From Ziziphus jujuba (lineage: Eukaryota; Streptophyta; Magnoliopsida; Rosales; Rhamnaceae), in NCBI RefSeq assembly GCF_031755915.1, contig NC_083379.1:13005501-13069500 (forward strand): a DNA stretch of 64,000 nucleotides, in the 5' to 3' direction. The position numbers were made by a program, and so were the translations under genes. Below are positions 22,046 through 35,131 of this stretch, in pieces (position 1 is the stretch's first letter; every line of letters starts with the position of its first letter). The notes under the pieces were generated by a model that saw only the letters and a program-made list of their open reading frames with translations, made no database searches and had not been told where the DNA came from.

Positions 22046-22836
22046 CTTAACCCTTAAGTCGCTCTTGGAAAAAACCATAACATAAAATAAATAATAAAAT
22101 ATATTTTTCAAATATACCTAACTTGCATAGGCAATTGTTAAAACTCCACATTGAAATTCATATCTTAAAATCCATAGCATAAAAGAAAATATGCACGCTT
22201 GTAATGGAGGTACGTACGACACCTTCTACATGTTACGTAATCCATGATTCCAACTGTCGCCGACACTCTGCTACCAATACAAACCAGGGTGGTTGCCTAT
22301 ATTGGCCGTCCAATTCCCCGGGCTCGTAGGCAACATGATCATGGGGCTAGCTCTACATGGACCACATTGGTTCGCCGCCTCCATATGGTGCAGTATAATA
22401 TCAACAATATAACATACAGATACATGTACGAGCACAAACCAAAAATACTTGAATAAAACACCTTGAAAAGCATTTAAATTTTGATAATCGATCGGGAAAA
22501 TATTTTGACGCCTTGAAATCGATCGACACACATCCTTAGGCAATCATCCTTCTTCTCCATGAACGAAACGGATACCATTCACGATGATAAGCTTGACCTT
22601 CAAAAAGAAAACGCATCCTCGACCATCGACTAGGCCATAGGAATTTCCCGTTAGGCTAGATGATCCTAATTGACACCCTCGAAGATTAGAGTTATTCAAA
22701 CTCGGGCAACGAATTTACTTCGAGACAAACAGAAAGAACGCTTTCACACGGGTAAAACGAGAGATTAAACACGGATAGGATGCACAACAATGCACAGTCC
22801 CTTAAGAATACTAGAACCTAGAGCTCTGATACCAAC
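22046..22836 (-). other. Leader and primer-binding site, copy 1
   Basis: The PBS complementary to initiator tRNA-Met (TGGTATCAGAGC on the minus strand) is at 22823-22834, two bases from the LTR. The rest of the leader has no recognised coding sequence. Confidence 0.75.
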
Positions 22837-25800
22837 TGTCAGGACCCGTCCAGAATTCCTTCCCCGGAACCCTAGACAGCCCTGATCCCAGGGAAACCCT
22901 ACCGAACCTTCCGACGGAAAATCCGGCAGAGCCTCCCCTAAGGGATTTACTTACCACAAAATTCCCTGCACTGAAAACACACTTCTAAAATTATCCCCTT
23001 ATTCCTCCCACAGTACTACAAATCGATTCCACAAATTGCAGCACTTAAAAAAAAATAAATACAGTAATCCAGTGCAAAATAAATACAACAAGAGTGAAAG
23101 AAATATTACAACTGCAATAAAAGAATAACAGGGTACTGCCGAACTAAAACAGCGAGGAAGATCAAGTCCGCTCCGAGTGAACGCCGACAACCTGGTACCT
23201 AGAGGAACGGAATTTAAGAGTGTGAGATGCTAATCATCTCAGTGAGCGACCCTACTACTATACCATATAATATCACAGTAATAAGTATAAATAATAATTA
23301 TTTGGAAATAATATTTTCTCTCAAAACCCTTACAATTCTCTAAGTTGGAAAGGTTCCCCTTTTAAAACAATTTCACAAAACCCTTTATCCATATTCCCCG
23401 AAAACCAAGACATCAATTAAATACCAGAAGCGGTAACAATTATATTTTTAATTCCAATTCAGTTTCCAAACATTTTATTTTTAAAACACAGTTCTGAAAA
23501 TCATTTGATGCACCCACTATATACCAGTGGCGCCAACAGTACCCAGCGTCCCAAGGTACCGCCAGACAGGAGGTTATAGAGAGAAACCGGCATACGGTCG
23601 CGTGGCGTCCCACTGCGCCGCTGCTAACCTGGTGTCCCGGCCAAAGGGGGGTGGCCGCCCTCTCCGATGGCATCCACAGGACACCCTCATAATATCAACC
23701 GCGCGCTACTCACACCCACCTGCGCGCTAATCACATCACCTGCGCGCTAATCACACCCACCTGCGCGCTAATCACAACCGTGTGCACACTAACCATATCA
23801 CATATACCATATCACATAATCAGAACACCAGTACGTGCACGGTGCATCTAAAAATCATAAAATCCATAAATTTAAATCATAAAACAAATTTCACATTTTT
23901 CATAAGCATAGCGGGCATAATCCATCCGCTTGAACCGGGAAATTCTCCACAATTTCCTTATAATCCATACCATAAATTCCATGATTTTCAAATCCACCAA
24001 CTTCCAAATCCATCAATTCAAATATCCACATTTTCCCAATAGCATAAATAATTTCTCGAAATATCATAATCAAATCTCATAATATTCCATGGGCATATTT
24101 TATAAAAATTGAAATCACCAATATAACCAAATATTTTCTTTGAAATATTTGAAAATCAAATCATGCCCAATTTACCATTAAAACCACACCAATTTCAAAA
24201 TCCTCAAAACCATAAAATAATTCCACATGGCATAAATTGTAGAATTCGCATTTTCTTAAATCCAATAAATTCATAAATAATTCTACAATAAATTCAATAA
24301 ATATTTGGCACATAGAAATTAAATTCCAAATATTTAATTCACACATAATATATTCATCAATTAAATTCCCCAAAATTAATTTGAAGGTGGGTCACTCACC
24401 TGGAGCACGCAATTAACCCATGATCCACTACGGGATCAATTCTACGACTCACCGGTGCTCCTAGAACAAAATTCACAGACAGTCAAATAAATTAATATTT
24501 TATTCGGGTAAATAATACCCGGTACCCGGGGGGTCAAAACACAAACGATATCTAGAATTTACGAGTTATATACCGAATCGAAGCTCGAGTGATGCTAATC
24601 ACAGATCCGGTCTTAATTTTCGATGATCGTACCCGACGGGGTTTGAATTTCGTCGGGAAGCTTTCCGGGTTTCGGCTCCGCAATTCTCCCAAACCGTCGC
24701 GAATTGGCGGAAACGGAAGTCGGATTTGGGTTCAGGAGGTCGAACACTGCGGACTAGAGCTGGCCGGAATTTTCGGGTACTCGCCGGAACAGTATTTTCC
24801 GGCGGGCCGCCACGTCACCGGCAACCGTCGCCGGAACAGTATTTTCCTGCGGTGGCCGTTTGCTGTGAAATTTTGCAGATTTGTAGATCGTGAGGAGAGC
24901 AATCCAACGGGACCGACGGTGAGCAAAACGGAGGTCGGACGGCGGAGAAATCACCGTTTGAAGATTTTCGACCCCTCGCCGGAAAACGCTCCGATCCCGG
25001 CGCGTCGGTGGTCCGATGGCCGTGATTTTTGGTGGGTAGGCCGGACTTGAGGAGAGGATGCTGGGTGTATGGCGCGTGTACTGTATATCGGCCGGAATAG
25101 TGCCGATTCGCGGTGGCCGGCGGTGGAGGGAGAAAAATCGCCGCCAAACTTCGGACGTCCGATCCGGGCGCGTCCGGCGGCCGTTCGCCGTGAAATTTGG
25201 AGGTTTTGCCGGAAATGAGGTGGGCAATCTGGCTGGCCGGCGCGTGTACAGTAACTAGGCCGGAAAAACGTGAAAATGACCGGCGGCCGGCGGGTCCTCT
25301 CTCTCTCTTTCTCTCTCCTCTCTCTCTTTCTCTCTCTTCTCTCTCTTTCTCTCTCTTCCCCGAGAGTTTTTCAAAATTAAAACCCTGCGTGACACTGTTC
25401 ATGCCACGTGGACCACTCAGAAGCTGACACGTGGCATTTCACTGTTCACGACCCAAAAACATTAAAATAATACGGTATCCGGTAAACTTCAAACGTCCAT
25501 AACTTTTTAACCACATGTCCGATTTGAGCGTGCCGCTAGTCTATGAACTCGTATCGACGAGTACTTTACAACCATACAAGAGTCAACTCACAATTACATC
25601 ACAAGAAAAAGTCAACTCCCGGCACCTTTTAGACAGTTTACACTTCAACTTGTTTTGCCCATAACTTTCAAACCGTAGCTCCGTTTTCGACGTGCTACTA
25701 GTCTACGAACTCAGGGCGTCATGCACTTCGCCACGGTACCCTAGTCAACTCAAAATTCTCACCGAGTCAAAAAGTCAACTTTTTGACCCCTTTGGTCAAC

Positions 25801-25863
25801 GGTCAACGGTCAACCTCGATCAACGTGCACGGATTCCGGTGCGATTTGGGACGGGGTGTTACA
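22837..25863 (-). repeat. LTR B (middle, shared)
   Basis: 3,027 bp. It is flanked by a PBS on its left and a PPT on its right, so it serves as the 5' LTR of the first unit and the 3' LTR of the second. It differs from LTR A by few positions that I could see (for example one base near 22911 and one inserted A near 23308). Confidence 0.92.
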
Positions 25864-25907
25864 ACCTTCCCCCTTTACAAAAATTTCGTCCTCGAAATTT
25901 CTGCACG

Positions 25908-26168
25908 TCACTGGAACAAACAAGGGTTCTGATCACGCACCTGCGCTTCGGGCTCCCATGTCGCTTCCTCGACTAAGTAGTTCCTTGCCAACCAATCCAT
26001 GCCCAACACTACTTCAAGTCCGGATAGATCCAACAGGATCAGGTCCGCTTCCATCACTTGATCTTCGATGCAGAAGAAACATTCCTTGATTAACTGGCTA
26101 GGCCACAAGGATTCTCCTGTAAAATCATCGGGCGTAGTCCTGGCTCCCTGCTGCGTCATAGCAAACAC
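25908..26168 (-). pseudogene. Protease remnant fused to chromodomain tail, copy 2
   Basis: The translation is identical to that at 19007-19267, including the jump from GMDWLARN to VEEATWEPEA. It belongs to the second internal region (25864-29737). Confidence 0.8.
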
Positions 26169-26276
26169 CCGGCCTTGACTTGTCTGCTAGGGTCTCCTTC
26201 CTCTACCTCGACTCGATCCTGCAGACGGCTGTACTGATCCCGAAGAAACTCCTACTGGCTGACTCCCCTGGGAACT

Positions 26277-27176
26277 CTATCCTGGAAATATCCCCGTATG
26301 CTGTGTCCATCGACCTGCTTCTAGCACACTGCTGCTACCATAAGGGCAATCCCTCCTTATGTGACCTGGCTGCCCACACCGAAAGCAGAACCCATCCATC
26401 TGACATTGCCCAGAATGATTCCCCCTACAAAGTGGACAAATCCGCGGAGAACTAATGCGTGACTGCTGATACAAGCTTGCATCCACACTGATCGAATGGC
26501 GAGCTGGCTGGGGCATGCGATAACTATCTCTCCTCTGGAATCTGCCTCGTGGGCTTAACCCATCACTGTCTGAGCCTGAGCTATGGCCTTTCTTAGCTGC
26601 CCCCTGTCGAGGTACTCCGCTATACGAACCTTCGAAAGATCTGCGCCTTGAGGGTCTGTGTATCTCCTCCTGTCTCTCTAGCTCGAGCGCTGCATCCCTG
26701 GCGGACTGATAGGTGGGATGTACTGATCCGGAAAGGGTATAGCCGATGCTCTCTTTCAATCCGTCCATGAACCTCACCTTCTTCGTGTGATCGTCGGGAA
26801 TCAGGTGCATGCAGAATTCTGATAGTTCTCGGAATCTCCTCTCGTACTCGATCACTGTCATGTTCCTCTGTCGCAGTTCCTCGAACTCTCTCCTTCTTGC
26901 TTCACGGTAGGCAGGAGGACAAAACTCTATCAATGGCAGTTGTTCATCCCAGCTACCACAAAACTGCATAATGCAAGACCTTAGCAGGTCTTCTAATGTC
27001 TGAATTGTGCACTCTGCTTGTCCATCAGATTGCGGGTGAAAAGCGGTGCTGTAGTTAAGTCTTGCTCCTAGTGCATCAGCCAACTTCCGCCATAGTCGTG
27101 AAGTAAAGCGCGGATCTCGATCGGAGACGATGGCTAACGGTACTCCATGAAGACTTACAATGCGTTGCACGAACAA
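26277..27176 (-). pseudogene. Integrase core end fused to gag C-terminal half, copy 2
   Basis: The translation is identical to 19376-20275, with the same integrase-to-gag junction, zinc knuckle and bounding TAG codons. Shared stops show that the lesions predate the local duplication. Confidence 0.88.
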
Positions 27177-27848
27177 CTAAGCTAACTTCTCGGGTGAAAA
27201 ATGTTCTCGTACCGGTAGGAAGTGTGCTGACTTGGTGAGACGATCAATGATTACCCAAATGCCGTCGTACCTTCTAGGTGTGGAAGGAAGCTTGAATACG
27301 AAGTCCATGTTGAGTTCTTCCCACTTCCACACGGGAATCGGTAAAGGTTGGAGTAATCCCGAAGGCTTCTGTCTTTCTGCTTTCACTTGTTGACAAATCA
27401 AACACTTTAATACGAAGTCTGCCACTTCTCTCTTCATACCAATCCACCAATAATACTTAACAAGCGTCCGGTACATCTTGGTACTTCCCGGATGCATCGC
27501 ATACATCGAGCTATGCGCCTCCTCTAAAATCTCCTTCTTGAGTCCTGGAATATCCGGAACACAAAGTCGTCCTTTATACACGAGGGCTCCATCCCTCCTT
27601 ATGGAAAATTCCGGATCAAGACCTTCTTGTACCTTGCCCTTAATTGTCCTCAACTTAGGATCTTCCATTTGGGTCTCTACTATACGATCCACCAACACCG
27701 GTCGTACCTGGAAGCTAGCCATGAGAACTCCTGAAGGATGCATATGCATTAACACCCCCATCTTCTTCAACTCCACCATGAGAGGTAGTTGGATGACTTG
27801 GATGTGAGCAAGGGATCCAGTAGCCTTCCTACTCAAAGCATCTGCCAC
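27177..27848 (-). pseudogene. RNase H tail and integrase N-terminal part, copy 2
   Basis: The translation is identical to 20276-20947 and ends at the same TAG. Confidence 0.9.
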
Positions 27849-28678
27849 TACATTCGCCTAATAGTGACTTTAACTTCCCTCTTGTGCAACTTTCCTTCTC
27901 ATGCCCACTAATTAAGGATGGTCAAATTGGTCCACGAGAACACGATCTGCAAGTCTTGGTCATAGTCGAACGCTAACCATAAGGTGCTTCTAAAGCATGC
28001 ATCCTTAAACCAACAACTAACTCTCGTGACTCGATCAGCACTTTAAAAGGTTAGATTAGAACTTAAGTCTAATTTCCTCAAATACTGGTATCACCAAGTT
28101 AAGGTTGAGATTAATTCACTTATCTTCGATTACCCTCCTAGTACTTACAATTATAAAACCCCTGCTCCTCATTGATTAACCAATAGTCTTAACCTCGACA
28201 AACATCAATCTTTCTTTTAACTAAATTCATCAAGGTCATGAATAAAATTCTCAACATCCAAATATCATTCTTGAAAACCCTAAGTTTCCCTTATTTCAAA
28301 TAAATTCCATGAATCCACACCTCAAGCAATAAGAAATTTAAATCCTAATTCTAGCATCACCACCAATACTATGAACAAATCACTAGATCCTTAACCCAAT
28401 AAAGTATTCCACACTTCTTAAATTCTAACTCCGTCCCAAAAATCATACTCCTTATCATTGTAAATTATCACCAACAATATCAACCACCTTGAATCGATGA
28501 AGCACCATCAATACGAACCTTAAATCTCCAAGGAAATAAGATATCAAGATCTTAGCTTCTAGAATGAAAAATAACCATGCTTAAACATCCAACCATGCCT
28601 AAGGAATCATCCTCATCTCATTAACCTCATCAACCACCAAGTAGAACTTTAGTCGCTATCCGGAGCTTGCTTGATTCT

Positions 28679-28946
28679 CTAAACGCTGTCGTACCTTCTC
28701 TTTGTGAATGATAGTTTAAGCACGAAATCCATATTTACATCTCCCTACTTTACTTGTCGGTGACTTAAGTACCTTTATTCGGATCTTGCAACTTCCTTTA
28801 TCGTGCCAAACCACCATGTCATCCAGTGAGCATTCCATACGTCTTGGTACCCTTGGGGTGTATCGCATACTTTGAATCGCGTACTTCCTTTAAGATCTCC
28901 TTTTTGAACTCAACGATACCCTGCTTTGGATTCTCGACTGGCAATA
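28679..28946 (-). pseudogene. Second, decayed integrase fragment, copy 2
   Basis: The match to 21778-22045 is at the constant 6,901 bp offset, with the same frameshifts. The segment between it and 27848 is the same unrecognised ~830 bp stretch. Confidence 0.7.
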
Positions 28947-29737
28947 CTTAACCCTTAAGTCGCTCTTGGAAAAAACCATAACATAAAATAAATAATAAAA
29001 TATATTTTTCAAATATACCTAACTTGCATAGGCAATTGTTAAAACTCCACATTGAAATTCATATCTTAAAATCCATAGCATAAAAGAAAATATGCACGCT
29101 TGTAATGGAGGTACGTACGACACCTTCTACATGTTACGTAATCCATGATTCCAACTGTCGCCGACACTCTGCTACCAATACAAACCAGGGTGGTTGCCTA
29201 TATTGGCCGTCCAATTCCCCGGGCTCGTAGGCAACATGATCATGGGGCTAGCTCTACATGGACCACATTGGTTCGCCGCCTCCATATGGTGCAGTATAAT
29301 ATCAACAATATAACATACAGATACATGTACGAGCACAAACCAAAAATACTTGAATAAAACACCTTGAAAAGCATTTAAATTTTGATAATCGATCGGGAAA
29401 ATATTTTGACGCCTTGAAATCGATCGACACACATCCTTAGGCAATCATCCTTCTTCTCCATGAACGAAACGGATACCATTCACGATGATAAGCTTGACCT
29501 TCAAAAAGAAAACGCATCCTCGACCATCGACTAGGCCATAGGAATTTCCCGTTAGGCTAGATGATCCTAATTGACACCCTCGAAGATTAGAGTTATTCAA
29601 ACTCGGGCAACGAATTTACTTCGAGACAAACAGAAAGAACGCTTTCACACGGGTAAAACGAGAGATTAAACACGGATAGGATGCACAACAATGCACAGTC
29701 CCTTAAGAATACTAGAACCTAGAGCTCTGATACCAAC
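28947..29737 (-). other. Leader and primer-binding site, copy 2
   Basis: PBS for initiator tRNA-Met at 29724-29735. No recognised gene lies in the rest. Confidence 0.75.
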
Positions 29738-32700
29738 TGTCAGGACCCGTCCAGAATTCCTTCCCCGGAACCCTAGACAGCCCTGATCCCAGGGAAACCC
29801 TACCGAACCTTCCAACGGAAAATCCGGCAGAGCCTCCCCTAAGGGATTTACTTACCACAAAATTCCCTGCACTGAAAACACACTTCTAAAATTATCCCCT
29901 TATTCCTCCCACAGTACTACAAATCGATTCCACAAATTGCAGCACTTAAAAAAAAATAAATACAGTAATCCAGTGCAAAATAAATACAACAAGAGTGAAA
30001 GAAATATTACAACTGCAATAAAAGAATAACAGGGTACTGCCGAACTAAAACAGCGAGGAAGATCAAGTCCGCTCCGAGTGAACGCCGACAACCTGGTACC
30101 TAGAGGAACGGAATTTAAGAGTGTGAGATGCTAATCATCTCAGTGAGCGACCCTACTACTATACCATATAATATCACAGTAATAAGTATAAATAATAATT
30201 ATTTGGAAATAATATTTTCTCTCAAAACCCTTACAATTCTCTAAGTTGGAAAGGTTCCCCTTTTAAAACAATTTCACAAAACCCTTTATCCATATTCCCC
30301 GAAAACCAAGACATCAATTAAATACCAGAAGCGGTAACAATTATATTTTTAATTCCAATTCAGTTTCCAAACATTTTATTTTTAAAACACAGTTCTGAAA
30401 ATCATTTGATGCACCCACTATATACCAGTGGCGCCAACAGTACCCAGCGTCCCAAGGTACCGCCAGACAGGAGGTTATAGAGAGAAACCGGCATACGGTC
30501 GCGTGGCGTCCCACTGCGCCGCTGCTAACCTGGTGTCCCGGCCAAAGGGGGGTGGCCGCCCTCTCCGATGGCATCCACAGGACACCCTCATAATATCAAC
30601 CGCGCGCTACTCACACCCACCTGCGCGCTAATCACATCACCTGCGCGCTAATCACACCCACCTGCGCGCTAATCACAACCGTGTTCACACTAACCATATC
30701 ACATAATCAGAACACCAGTACGTGCACGGTGCATCTAAAAATCATAAAATCCATAAATTTAAATCATAAAACAAATTTCACATTTTTCATAAGCATAGCG
30801 GGCATAATCCATCCGCTTGAACCGGGAAATTCTCCACAATTTCCTTATAATCCATACCATAAATTCCATGATTTTCAAATCCACCAACTTCCAAATCCAT
30901 CAATTCAAATATCCACATTTTCCCAATAGCATAAATAATTTCTCGAAATATCATAATCAAATCTCATAATATTCCATGGGCATATTTTATAAAAATTGAA
31001 ATCACCAATATAACCAAATAGTTTCTTTGAAATATTTGAAAATCAAATCATGCCCAATTTACCATTAAAACCACACCAATTTCAAAATCCTCAAAACCAT
31101 AAAATAATTCCACATGGCATAAATTGTAGAATTCGCATTTTCTTAAATCCAATAAATTCATAAATAATTCTACAATAAATTCAATAAATATTTGGCACAT
31201 AGAAATTAAATTCCAAATATTTAATTCACACATAATATATTCATCAATTAAATTCCCCAAAATTAATTTGAAGGTGGGTCACTCACCTGGAGCACGCAAT
31301 TAACCCATGATCCACTACGGGATCAATTCTACGACTCACCGGTGCTCCTAGAACAAAATTCACAGACAGTCAAATAAATTAATATTTTATTCGGGTAAAT
31401 AATACCCGGTACCCGGGGGGTCAAAACACAAACGATATCTAGAATTTACGAGTTATATACCGAATCGAAGCTCGAGTGATGCTAATCACAGATCCGGTCT
31501 TAATTTTCGATGATCGTACCCGACGGGGTTTGAATTTCGTCGGGAAGCTTTCCGGGTTTCGGCTCCGCAATTCTCCCAAACCGTCGCGAATTGGCGGAAA
31601 CGGAAGTCGGATTTGGGTTCAGGAGGTCGAACACTGCGGACTGGAGCTGGCCGGAATTTTCGGGTACTCGCCGGAACAGTATTTTCCGGCGGGCCGCCAC
31701 GTCACCGGCAACCGTCGCCGGAACAGTATTTTCCGGCGGTGGCCGTTTGCTGTGAAATTTTGCAGATTTGTAGATCGTGAGGAGAGCAATCCAACGGGAC
31801 CGACGGTGAGCAAAACGGAGGTCGGACGGCGGAGAAATCACCGTTTGAAGATTTTCGACCCCTCGCCGGAAAACGCTCCGATCCCGGCGCGTCGGTGGTC
31901 CGATGGCCGTGATTTTTGGTGGGTAGGCCGGACTTGAGGAGAGGATGCTGGGTGTATGGCGCGTGTACTGTATATCGGCCGGAATAGTGCCGATTCGCGG
32001 TGGCCGGCGGTGGAGGGAGAAAAATCGCCGCCAAACTTCGGACGTCCGATCCGGGCGCGTCCGGCGGCCGTTCGCCGTGAAATTTGGAGGTTTTGCCGGA
32101 AATGAGGTGGGCAATCTGGCTGGCCGGCGCGTGTACAGTAACTAGGCCGGAAAAACGTGAAAATGACCGGCGGCCGGCGGGTCCTCTCTCTCTCTTTCTC
32201 TCTCCTCTCTCTCTTTCTCTCTCTTCTCTCTCTTTCTCTCTCTTCCCCGAGAGTTTTTCAAAATTAAAACCCTGCGTGACACTGTTCATGCCACGTGGAC
32301 CACTCAGAAGCTGACACGTGGCATTTCACTGTTCACGACCCAAAAACATTAAAATAATACGGTATCCGGTAAACTTCAAACGTCCATAACTTTTTAACCA
32401 CATGTCCGATTTAAGCGTGCCGCTAGTCTATGAACTCGTATCGACGAGTACTTTACAACCATACAAGAGTCAACTCACAATTACATCACAAGAAAAAGTC
32501 AACTCCCGGCACCTTTTAGACAGTTTACACTTCAACTTGTTTTGCCCATAACTTTCAAACCGTAGCTCCGTTTTCGACGTGCTACTAGTCTACGAACTCA
32601 GGGCGTCATGCACTTCGCCACGGTACCCTAGTCAACTCAAAATTCTCACCGAGTCAAAAAGTCAACTTTTTGACCCCTTTGGTCAACGGTCAACGGTCAA

Positions 32701-32750
32701 CCTCGATCAACGTGCACGGATTCCGGTGCGATTTGGGACGGGGTGTTACA
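29738..32750 (-). repeat. LTR C (right; 5' LTR of the second internal region)
   Basis: 3,013 bp. It lacks 14 bp near 30705, next to the minisatellite, that LTRs A and B keep, and has several private substitutions (for example near 31021, 31643, 31733 and 32413). It is therefore the most distinct of the three. No internal region follows; the right flank is AATAT. Confidence 0.92.
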
Positions 32751-32821
32751 AATATGTAACACTTTATAAGTCAAATAGTAATCCAACAAGTGTTTGGCTA
32801 AAAATTAAAGAAAATATCTAA

Positions 32822-33157
32822 AGGTCCGTTTGGTACAGCTAATGAAAGTAGATGTTTAGTATGTAGAGATTCGTATAATAGATATTTTTGAAAAAGAATT
32901 TTTATTAAAAAACTAACAAGTGTTTGGTTGTAAATAAAAAAACTACGTTAAATGCTCATTAAACTGTATTAAATACTTATTAAACTCTTTAGAGAAGCTA
33001 AAAATTTGAACTTTTCTAAAACAGCTTAAAAAAGTTTAATTTTTGATCACTAAATACTGATTGACTTTTACCAAATATTTTTATTTTTTGATAAAAGAAC
33101 TTTTGATCTTTCAATAGAACTTTTAAGTAAAAAAAAAAACTCTGCCAAACATAACCT
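32822..33157. mobile_element. Possible MITE
   Basis: The left end AGGTCCGTTTGGTACAG and the right end CTGCCAAACATAACCT form an imperfect inverted repeat of about 16 bp around an AT-rich 336 bp body without frames. The GGTCCGTTTGGT start is common to several plant MITE families. The flanking duplication is unclear. Confidence 0.4.
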
Positions 33158-33464
33158 AAATATTAAATTTTTGTAATAAAAAATGAAAACACTTTTTGCT
33201 AAGAAGGATAAGCATTTAAAATGTTGTTTTTTTTCATCTAAAAATTTGTTGGTAGCACTTGCCATAAACATGCTAAGTAATTTTGACAAATGATCTTAAA
33301 TACTTTTTAGATCAGTGTAATCAAAACACAAATTTATACTTCCTTTTAAACATCGAAAAATGACTTATTAGTATTACTACTTTTATCCTTTTTTTTTTTT
33401 AAATTTTTAAAGACAACGGCTCTAAATAATTACAAAACTTCTATGACATGATATGATAGATATG
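33158..33464. other. AT-rich sequence, partly shared with 38189-38357
   Basis: No gene is seen. The part at about 33215-33370 resembles 38189-38357 (shared AAACATGCTA and AATTTTGACAAAT), an old dispersed or segmental repeat. Confidence 0.5.
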
Positions 33465-33660
33465 GCAATGGATTGTATCAAAATGAGTTTGCCTTTTTTT
33501 TGGTTTTTTTGGGTTGAATTTCTTTAGTCCAAATTAATCCCGTTATTAAATTACATGTTGTCCATTAACAATCCATTTAATTCTTAATTAAAAATATAAT
33601 TAATAAATAAAAATAATAATATAATAAATTTCATAATAAAGCAAAGACATATGCAGTGGT
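33465..33660. repeat. Dispersed repeat shared with 6488-6675
   Basis: The same AT-rich block as at 6488-6675, same orientation, here about 270 bp upstream of an F-box pseudogene. It is probably part of the ancestral F-box 5' flank. Confidence 0.75.
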
Positions 33661-33933
33661 GAGAAATTTAAAAAAAAAAAAAGTTAATAAATAAATAAGC
33701 TGAATAATATATTTATTTACCAAAAACTCCATGGTTTGTAAGACAATTCCCTCTTTCCTTAGGGCAAATAACATTAGTGTTAATTTCGTAATCTGACCCT
33801 TTCAAAAAAAAACAAAAATTTTCGCTGACCAATGGACATTTCAGTTCTCTTTAATTGGAATGCGAACCTCATTTGGTTTCAGAATTCAGACTTAATCTTC
33901 ATCTTTCTTCTCTCCGCAAACTCAGTTTGAGAG

Positions 33934-35131
33934 ATGGATTCGACTGCATCAAAATGGCAATTCCTCCAAAAAGACATAGTGGAAATCATCACGAGGCGTC
34001 TGGAGTACCAAACTCGTACGGAGATTCTTCGTCTATGCGTTGTCTGCTCTGGTTGGCGATCTTCAATCCCTCTTCCATCACCTAAACCCTGATGGGTCAT
34101 CTCTGAAACTTCAAATTCCTCCAATCCCTACGATGATTATCTCCTTCCCCACGTTACTGCTCATTTCTTACTCAATGAGAGAACCATCTACTGTGTGGAA
34201 CCTTGACGACAGAGAATTCAAGTGCTTGGAGTTCCACCAACAACTGGTTTGTCTGCTTTGAAGAAGTGGGAGACAGAGACTCCGGAAAAGTTTTTCTCAG
34301 AGACCCATTTTCCAGATGCACCCAAATCAAGAAGAATCTTGGCTACCCAATAAGATGATCAACCTGTTGGATTATAGGGTGAGAGAAGTAGGTAAAATGT
34401 ACTATCTTGAATTTATTAAAGAAGCTTCTACCCAGCGGTGGCAAGGTATTTTGATTACAAAAGTTGTTATGGGTTGTAACAAGAAAGGTGAGTTTTGTGT
34501 CATGGCTAGAAATATTATAGGAGAATTGGGATTTTGGATAATGGGAGGGTATTGTGTAAAAATTAATGATGGATGCAAAGAATCTAATTACGCGGATATT
34601 GCTTTTCGTAATGGAAGATCCTATGCTGTGAATTACGAGGGAGTGACTATACCATTTGATTCCTTGTCTTTGAAAGTGACTCAAGTTGCTGTTGCTCCTA
34701 TTCATAATTTAACCGATAGGTACTTGGTGAATTCACTTGAAGGTTTATTTATTTATGATTGATAAATCATACTTTTTTGAAGTTGGTGGTGGTGGTGGTA
34801 AGACCCTTTTTTAAAAGTATGCAAGTTTAATGAAGAGATAGGCAACTGGATTTCTGTGAACGGTTTGGGGGATCAGGTAATCTTCTTGGGAAAAGATTGT
34901 TGCTGCTCTGTTTCGGCTAAAGATTTTGCAGAATTGAAGAAGAACTGCATTTATTTCACTGATTATTGCTTCGGCAATGATGCTAAATATGATGATTTCC
35001 CAGGCTGGAATGCGGGCTTGTTTAACTTGGAGGACAACATTGCTCGGCCACTGAAATCCAAAATTTTCTGGCCTCCCCCAACCTGGCTAAAGAAAAAGAC
35101 AAAGTCGAAAGTAAGAATGTTGCCTTTTTAA
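33934..35131 (+). pseudogene. F-box/DUF295 protein gene, broken (copy 1)
   Basis: The first frame, from the ATG at 33934, reads MDSTASKWQFLQKDIVEIIT and on to RLCVVCSGWRSSIPLP, a plant F-box domain, and stops at about 34090. Later pieces lie in other frames. 34316-34762 has MINLLDYRVREVGKMYYLEF and YEGVTIPFDSLSL of the DUF295 region. 34800-35131 has KFNEEIGNWISVN, VIFLGKDCCCSV and FWPPPTWL of its C-terminal end. Such proteins are SCF ubiquitin-ligase substrate adaptors, usually of about 350-400 residues in one exon. At least one stop and several frameshifts make this a pseudogene. Flanks are shared with the 54542 locus. Confidence 0.85.

Larger units (their letters stand above)
15937..32750 (-). 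mobile_element. Ty3/gypsy chromovirus-like array: three LTRs, two internal regions
   Basis: Order on the plus strand is LTR (15937-18962), internal (18963-22836), LTR (22837-25863), internal (25864-29737), LTR (29738-32750). All parts read on the minus strand. The two internal regions are 3,874 bp each, offset by exactly 6,901 bp, and nearly identical by eye. A PBS matching initiator tRNA-Met (TGGTATCAGAGC) lies next to the middle and right LTRs, and a G-rich PPT next to the left and middle LTRs. Sharing of the middle LTR is the signature of unequal LTR recombination. The outer flanks are CAATA and AATAT, sharing only AATA, so no perfect target duplication is seen. No reverse transcriptase domain was recognised; the array cannot be autonomous. 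Confidence 0.93.

Noticed and set aside
15937..32750. A perfect 5 bp target duplication around the LTR array
   Set aside because: Left CAATA and right AATAT share only AATA; not claimed.
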